Assembly: GCF_001625305.1 (NCBI RefSeq)
Contig: NW_017803887.1
Span: 2,177,876 to 2,241,875 of the forward strand
From: Branchiostoma belcheri
Lineage: Eukaryota; Chordata; Leptocardii; Amphioxiformes; Branchiostomatidae
Direction of reading: 5' to 3'
Length of the DNA: 64,000 bases
The position numbers and the translations under genes are program-made. This document shows, piece by piece, positions 56,814-64,000 of the stretch. Each line of letters opens with the position of its first letter. Positions within the stretch are counted from its first letter, which is position 1. The notes beneath the pieces were generated by a model that had not been told where the DNA came from, did no database searches, and worked only from the letters and a program-made list of their open reading frames with translations.

Positions 56814-57901
56814 CAGAAAGCGTGGTGTTCTAATGAATAAAGGCGTGCCGGGCGTTGACGGTTTATAAGGTCGCAGGTTTTGTTTGAAATCTGCCTCCAA
56901 GGCGATTAGCAAAACACACGCCCATACATGGGTGGGCGGCCCGGCCGGCCGCGCTCATTGGTCAAAAGTTGAATTACGTCACCTCCTTTCGGCCAATCAA
57001 ATTTCTTGGGACGAGTTTTGATTTGGGAAACTTTTGCGCCCCGTCTCCTTCAGTCTACATTATGGGTCCATTTAATTAGTAGAAAATATCATACATTAAG
57101 TAACTATTTCAACAAAATAAGCAAACCACGTCCCCCATAGGAGTGGAGTCAAATGTTGGGATTAGAAAAGAGTTGTCTGTTTTAATGCAGTTGATAAAAA
57201 TGGTGCCATTTCTAAATGCAAGATATTGATAATATAGCCCAAATTTTTAGATAGAGCGATTTCTTAACGCAAGATATCAACACTGTTGACTCTCAGCTTC
57301 CTTTAACTGTAAGCATCGTGTGAAACTTTGCTGCAGTTTTGATAAAATACGCTAGGCGATAGCTTAGCAATAGGTTACAAACAACCATGACAACGCAGGC
57401 CCTGTGCAAATAATGCATGCAGACAGACAAATGTAGCAATCATGTAGATTTTATGTTCAAAAATTACTATAGTTTCAAGGAGATTGCAATCAAATTGGAC
57501 CAATTTTGGTACCTTTTTTCCAGACCAATGCCCACACACGTCACACACCACTAAATATCACCATATCATTTTTTCACGGATCTAGTCTTTCTGCAAACAA
57601 ATTTTAGCTTTAAAACACACCTTTTTTTAATAAAATGTTACATCAGCGTATATAAATGTTCCCCATTGGAGACTTTTACGTTTAAAAGTATAAAAACGAA
57701 AAACGAGCAAAGTGATTCGAATGTACTGAAACCGAATGTATGGCTATGTAACTGATGCCGGCCGCACGAACGAATCGGTACGCGAATCACGTGCTGCCGA
57801 TTGTTTGACAGGCCAAGTTTGACATCACTGCAGAAAAATGAGGTAATATCCGTATCTTTAAGTCTCCGGTTATCACTTACTCCTGCACCTTAAGCACCAA
57901 G
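56814..57901. promoter_or_regulatory. Upstream region and 5' UTR of the ACAP gene
   Basis: It includes a GC-rich block (GGCCCGGCCGGCCGCG at about 56938, then CATTGGTC and GGCCAATC, two inverted CCAAT-type boxes at ~56957 and 56991), then AT-rich DNA and, just before the start codon, CACCTTAAGCACCAAG. CCAAT boxes in opposite orientation near GC-rich DNA suggest a promoter; this is inference. Confidence 0.4.
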
Positions 57902-60900
57902 ATGGGAGTCACCATCGACTTCGAGGAGTGCCTCAAGGATTCTCCCAAGTTCCGGTAGGTCACAAGACTTTCTTATCGCACGATAGCGTGTTCGTAACAT
58001 CACAACGATTTGTAAGTGGGGGAGGGGGGCAACATATAAATTTTGGCAAACACACAATTTTGTTGGGAGAGGGTAACCGTTATGTACATAATTTTACATG
58101 GTTAGAAATTAAAACTATCTGCCTGCGATTACGATATTTTCTCGACTTTTCTTGGCTTTGCTCTTTGGAGTTAAATGTTTAATGTTTGTTCATTAGCGTT
58201 CTAATGTTGTTTGTGCTAGGTCAGTAAAGACAAAGCCATGTTTGGCTGTATCTATTTTTGACTTGGGCGTTAAGAGGCCGGTGTGCCCTTTGGCCCTGCA
58301 TCCTTCCACGTTATCCGTGAGATCTCAGGCTATCTTTGGCCATCTGGGGAGGCTGGTGGCCCCACTGTGCAGTTTCTTTATTACACAACAGTTGACGGAA
58401 ACATTTATATGTATACTTGTGGACTTGAACTGCAAATTCTGCACCTCCATTCGAGTTGAAACAAAAAAAAATGTTTAAGTTGGTTACATGCAAATGCAGC
58501 CCACAGATTATGTTGTTTTTGTATGACTTACTCATTTTACAAATATGCCTTGCATGACTATGATGCTAATATTATAATTGCACACAGGGGTCTTTTGATA
58601 GTAATAAGCAATTCTGATATTGAATCACAGGATCAGGTTATTTTAAAGATTTTAGTTCCATGTTTTGATACAAACTTGGTTTGTTATACTACATTGCAGT
58701 TTATCAGTTACACAATTCACATAAGCACATAAAGAGCTTAACTAGTTCCTGTATCTGTAGTGGTATAGCCGGTATAACCGCCCTTCAGCATAACACACCA
58801 GCTTCACAGGCACGTGGCGCGGCAGAAGCTGGCTACATTAGACAGATCGACTTGTTACACCTAACCCTTGAACATCTATCTCTAATTCTAAACATTGTTT
58901 AAAGCTTAAGTCTGTAAGGCCCTTGCATTTGCTGAGTTAGTTTATGCCCAAGAGCGGATGTAAAAATCTAGTTGGTACCCAGGCTAGCATCTATGTAATA
59001 TTCCTTCAAAGTCACTTAGTGTAATTTGGAGATAATATGATCTGATGATTATGATTTAATGAAAATGTTAAACATAGCTGCTCCTTGTTATTTCAGTGTG
59101 TCCTTGGAACAGGTAGAGAATGACATCCATGACTTAGAGAGCAAACTGGAGAAGGTCAGTGTACATGTACATATTATATAAGAGACATTGTCCTTTGCTT
59201 CAGTTATGAAATTTGTGTATGTATCAATATTTTGAAATAAAATTTCTTTGACTGAAATTGACTGGCATCCTTCAAATCTGAGAAAAGAACTGTTTATTTC
59301 TTGTTTCAGGTTATTAAGTTGTGCAATGGAATGATGGAAGCTGGGAAGGCCTATAATGCAGCAAATGGGTAAGTACATATGCAGTGGTTTTATGGTAGCG
59401 TAGTACACCTGCCTCTGCCACATGTTAACTTCATCACTATATATAATGCTGTATAAAACTTGTATTTGAGACATCTATGAGTAGATGATTAGTATGCCAG
59501 ATTCTGGGTAAATTAAGTTCTACTACTGGTCTCTTGGAAGTCAATGATTTATGTGCAAGTCACACTCACAAATCACAACATGAACTTACTACATCGTACA
59601 TGTAACATCTATTCTCTCCTTACAGGGCTTTTATTAATGGAGTAAGGGAGCTCTCTGTCTACTTTAGAGGGGACCAACAAGTCAATGTAAGTTACACAAC
59701 CCTTCTGTTTAAATACATGTACAGTCTCACTACTGTGATTTGTTTTTTTTTTCTTTTCTTGTTGTGTGCTTGTCCATCTACGCAATGTTAGTGGTACACA
59801 CATGTATTCGAGTTTTTTTATCTTGTAAATCTTCAGTCATTTGCTTCATCTTCCAGGATGCCTTGTGTAGGTTTGCAGACGGGCTGACAGAAATGCTGAA
59901 CTATTACACAGTAAGTACTGTATAGACTGAATCTCTAACAAGGAACATACAATTACCTAAAAATATCCACTCCCATAAATAACATCAACCACCTTAATTT
60001 CTTGTACAATCATGTATTTAAGCTTTAGTGACTGTGTCATCACATTAATGTCTTTTTTCTTACTGTACTTACTTAAATCATTAATGTGATTTTCCTTACT
60101 GTAGATTCTGTTCGACCAAGCCAAGAGAGCCATAAGCAAAAACCTTGACCACTTCGTCAAGAAGTAAGTGTTCATCTTTAATATCGTTTCATAAATAACC
60201 CGTACAAGTGTTTTGAGGCAAACTCAGGCAATATTTCAGCACCTGTATATAATCTCGGAAATTGCTATTGATGTTCAATGGCGATAAGCCTGTCATTCGT
60301 CTTTGGGACAATTTTGGTGTATTTTTAATGAGAATAATGAAAGACTAGAAAGTATAGCAAGAAACTTATTATGAACAGCCAATATCTGTTTTATTTTTCT
60401 TTCTACATTCGTATTGATCCACCTTACAAGTCAACCATATACATATTTTGAGGTTGATAGAACTTCTTTTCTTTGGTGCCATAAATGACTTCCTTCTTTG
60501 TACATCTTCAGACTTTCTTGTTTTGTTATATTTCTTCTCCAGTGACTTGAAGAAAGTGAAGGACACTAAGAAACATTTTGAGAAGATCAGTGATGACATG
60601 GACGCAGCCTTGTCGCGCCAGGCCCAGGCTAACAAGAACAAACCTCAGGAGCTGGAGGAGACAAACAACATCCTCACCGCCATGAGGTCATGTTTCGGAC
60701 ACGTTACACTAGACTATGTCTTCCAGGTATCAGAGTTCACTTGTGTGTGTGTGTGTGTGTACATGTGTAAGCTTCCTGGTTTTATTTTCGCAATTACTTT
60801 AGAGAATCCATTTCTTATGTGAGGATACAAAATCCACATTCAAATGTAGCTTACACTGTCACTCTTTTGTTGCAGCTGAATTTCAATAAAATTTCATCAA

Positions 60901-63795
60901 AATTTCATTTAGTGTTATTTTATTTATTTAGTTAATCTTTACAGTGTTTTCCTGGTATCACTATGTCTTACATGTAAACAGAAATACAGTACCGGTACTA
61001 GCAATAACAGCAATAACTGTTCTAGTTGTTCAAATACCTTGCTACTGTCTTGTTGTTAGTAGTTAATAAGTTATAACTATGACTTATGTATAACCTTTTC
61101 CTTTTTCAGATCAATGTTGTACAGTCCAAGAAACGTTTCAAAGTCATGGATACGGTAAGGAAATACATGTACTCTTAAAATACAATGTTGTATACCAGTA
61201 TCCTTGTTTTACTCTTTTGTGTATGAAAGAAAACTGCTACTTGCCACACAAAAAGATTATGCATAAGAACATTGTAGATATCGTTGAAGAGGTTCATCAG
61301 TCACGTAGAATTAACAGTTAGTAGAAATTCTTCGTAGATTGTAGATATCGTGTTACATAGACCTGACCTGTCCTGTTCTTGTTCCACAGATGCTGTCCTT
61401 TATGTATGCCATGAACACATTCTATCACCAAGGATACGACCTCACAAATGACCTTGAACCCTACATGAAGACTGTAGCAGCCCAGGTCAGATTTCTGCCT
61501 TTTTACAATTGCCAAAACTTAAACTTACTGTTACAATTTTTACCAAGGGCTAAGAAGTTGTTACTTCCATGATGCAAATCAGAATTCATCGTAATGCACA
61601 ACATTACCAATTAAGTTGTCCTTCAAAGAAGATGTTAAAACGCTAATTAGGAATAACTAAAAAACGCTTTTAATGAGGAGACTCAGGTATCAAATCACTA
61701 CACATTTATGAACCCAGCACACTTAATAAGAAGAGTAAGGGGACAGGTGCCAGGTGTATAGAGACTTGTGCCTTCTGTCTTGCCACTAGATGACCAAAAA
61801 TATTAACCAAGTCATTTTTGTGTGTAACAGCTGGAGAAGATGACACAACAGGCAGCAGCCGAGAAGAAAGAGATGGAAGAAAGACATCTGTTAGTTCAGG
61901 AAAGGGTAGGTAAAGCATGGAGGAATGTTAGTGTGGACACATAGGTCACGTAACAATGTATTACCAGTAGTGTTTAATTGGTACAACTTATGTTTGATGC
62001 AAAATATTGTATGGTATCAGGTTGGATAACATTTTTCTGCCCGTGTGAGGAAATTGGTTTGGGACATTTTTTTTCTAGGTATGGGGTTTGATTGAGCACA
62101 GTCAGATGGTTCTTTCGATGAGAGGAAAATACTTACTTTTGACAAAATATTTATACATAAACACACAACGAAAGTTCAGCTATGCAGGGGAGCTTTTGAC
62201 TTTTGAGACGTACTCTGTCTCTTCATCAACCCGATTCAGATCTCGTCTTGCAGTTCTCTTGTCACGTGACTTGATGGGATAATCACATGACAAGAGACAA
62301 GGAAAATACTTGTTTGATGTACATTATGTTTGATAATTAAGCAAATGTCTGTAAAGTGTACATGTCAGTTGCTTTCTATTAAGAGCATGACACATTGTGT
62401 AGAATTTTAGAAACGATTTTTGTTGTTTTTCAGGAAAACTCCCTGAAGTCTCCCCCAATGAGGTCCAGTTCTGTGAGTGACTCCTCAGAGGTGGTGATGG
62501 AGGGTTACCTGTTCAAGAGAACAACAAATGCCTTTAAGACATGGGTCAGGTGGGTAAAGATTTTTATAATTACAGATTTTGTCTGAGAAACTTTAAGATC
62601 TTACAATCTTGTTTGGTTCAGCCTTCTTATAAATGAGAAAATCTTGTTTTCCAGGAGGTGGTTCACAATCCAGAGTAACCAGCTGGTCTATCAGAAAAGA
62701 GTGAAGGTCAGCAATGTTTTGGTGCACTGGTTTTGTAAAATGTAAACGTAAGCAGAATTGTAAAATGACAATTTGTTTATGAATGGGAAGGAAAGTCATC
62801 TATCAGGCTTGTACCTACATGTAGTTTTTTTCCCATCTAAAATGAGATAAACATTTGTTTGGTTGTTTGAGTCTTCTTTGAATGTAAACACTACAACACC
62901 ATAGATACAAAATGCAAATTAAACTTTAAAGTAGACAGCATTGTTAGAACAGCAAAAACTAAATAAAGATATTTTGTTCCCCAGTCGTCCTATCCAGATG
63001 AGACCACAGTGGTTGTCCCAGACCTGAGAATATGCACAGTCAAACCTGCTGAGGAGATCGAGAGAAACTTCTGTTTCGAGATCGTTTCTCCCACCAAGTA
63101 AGCATTGTGTCATTAGTCTTGTTATGTTGATATTCCTTGAATATAGCCCATACAATTATTCTACTGCTATTGCTTTGAGGAAACAATTGAGATCGTCAGA
63201 GACTCTTGTAATTAAAATTTTGTAGGACTGAATTTATTTTTTTTCCTTTCCTCAGGAGCTACACATTACAAGCAGAGTCAGATAACCAGAGAAAAGTCTG
63301 GATACAGGCTCTACAGGTAAGTGTTTTGTGGCAAATAATGTTCTAAATCAACAAAAAGTATTTGGTTTTGTTTTGTTATTAACAGTTCTAAGAGACTTAT
63401 TTTCTTTTTCTCTTTTTTATTAACACTCTGGCAATGATAATGATATAGTATTCAAATATTAAACTACTAACAGTAACTGTCAAAATGATGATTGTTTCTA
63501 AAATGTCTTTCTCTTTTTCTTCACAGGCCAGCATTGCAACTGCATTTAGAGAAGGTCACAGAGAAGAGAATTTTCAGGTAATGATTGTTTGTTGTCATCT
63601 CTTGCTGTTTTGTCACTCAAAAGTCTGCAGGAAATGTTTATTTTCTTGTCAGTTCTTGACTGAAGTATTTCCTTTTCTTCTGACTTTATAGGAAGGTCTC
63701 CAAGACGACTCCAGAAGTCCAGGCGTTCCCTCTACCGTCCCTTCCATGCTCAACTCCTTACCACCTGTCAAGTCTGATGCCAAGCCAAAGAACAC
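57902..63795 (+). CDS. ACAP2: ACAP-type ArfGAP (BAR + PH part), gene continues off the right edge
   Basis: Sixteen exons: 57902-57954, 59097-59154, 59310-59368, 59626-59686, 59857-59910, 60105-60163, 60543-60726, 61110-61154, 61390-61485, 61831-61905, 62434-62549, 62655-62706, 62985-63097, 63256-63316, 63527-63577, 63692-63795; 1241 nt, phases close. The start MGVTIDFEECLKDSPKFR matches the ACAP family. Residues ~1-250 form the BAR domain (...FDQAKRAISKNLDHFVK..., MLSFMYAMNTFYHQGYD), which senses or bends membranes. Residues ~268-370 form the PH domain (VMEGYLFKRTTNAFKTW, RRWFTIQSNQLVYQK, RKVWIQALQASIATAFRE), which binds phosphoinositides. The linker SRSPGVPSTVPS leads toward the ArfGAP zinc finger and ankyrin repeats expected beyond 64000. 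ACAPs inactivate Arf6 at endosomes and plasma membrane. ACAP1, 2 and 3 are vertebrate paralogues, so a single invertebrate gene may be pro-orthologous to all. Confidence 0.93.
58748..58910 (-). mobile_element. LINE family A 3'-end fragment
   Basis: TATAGCCGGTATAACCGCCC, CAGCTTCACAGGCACGTGGC, GATCGACTTGTTACACCTAA and CATTGTTTAAAGCTT match 9532-9668. It is a 5'-truncated copy in the first ACAP intron, inserted antisense to the gene. Confidence 0.85.
62085..62305. mobile_element. Repeat fragment, possibly Penelope-like
   Basis: TACATAAACACACAACGAAA then GTTCAGC, and further GAGACGTACTCTGTCTCTTC + ATCAACCCGATTCAG, resemble the 'deal with it after a phosphotyrosine-like wording' of no known gene; rather they look like segments I associate with Penelope-like retroelement ends (the reverse complement contains GATGAAGAGACAGAGTACGT). 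No coding remains. It also carries an inverted CACGTGACTTG / CACATGACAAGAG pair. Low certainty. Confidence 0.25.
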
Positions 63796-64000
63796 GTGAG
63801 TTAAAGTGTCCTTGATTGACTTCCTCACAGGAAGTCAATGGAGTCACATTGTGGTAGCAGTGGACTTTCTATCACTCACAGTGTTCTTCGAAATTATTGT
63901 TCAGTCATGTGACATGTATGTCTGTAAGGAATTAGTAAGTGATAGCAGTATGATATAGCAGTTGAGTGGTGTGCCTGGTTTTGGATCACATGGTTCAGGG

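Overview
Eukaryotic nuclear DNA, almost certainly from a deuterostome invertebrate and most likely an amphioxus (Branchiostoma). The reasons are intron-rich genes with metazoan families (an ACAP-type ArfGAP, a TTLL10-like ligase, a kinesin, an LRR receptor, a neuropeptide precursor), a dense load of small MITEs, tRNA-SINEs and CR1/L2-like LINE tails, and minisatellites built from exon/intron boundaries, a feature I recall being reported in amphioxus. The species call is inference; no marker gene proves it.

Layout. 459-8933 (minus): the 5' part of a long coiled-coil protein gene, 13 exons found, continuing past the left edge. 12084-15047 (plus): a single-exon LRR transmembrane receptor of 987 aa. 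16583-29043 (minus): a complete 15-exon, 619-aa, very divergent kinesin, with a truncated LINE on each strand in its introns. 34870-35967 (plus): a two-exon, 116-aa secreted neuropeptide precursor ending in an amidated, tryptophan-rich peptide. 38954-47647 (minus): a 12-exon TTLL10-like tubulin ligase of 850 aa with a hAT-like transposon in an intron. 57902-63795 (plus): the first 16 coding exons (BAR and PH domains) of an ACAP-type ArfGAP that continues past the right edge. I joined exons by reading GT/AG (one GC/AG) sites and checking that reading phase closes at every join. Total lengths divisible by three support the kinesin (1860 nt), TTLL (2553 nt) and neuropeptide (351 nt) models.

The genes are not an operon or pathway. 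Kinesin, TTLL and perhaps the coiled-coil protein suggest cytoskeletal or ciliary roles, but their adjacency may be chance. The stretches between genes (9.97-11.5 kb, 15.05-16.5 kb, 29.1-34.8 kb, 36.0-38.9 kb, 47.7-56.5 kb) hold mainly decayed transposons, minisatellites and microsatellites.

The two observations I find most worth following are (1) the neuropeptide precursor, whose NSWGQPW-amide core resembles the kisspeptin NSFGxxF-amide core with Trp in place of Phe, and (2) repeated partial duplication of exon/intron boundaries in all three multi-exon minus-strand genes. One of these arrays is a 17-bp minisatellite that starts at a splice donor and repeats that donor about 18 times.
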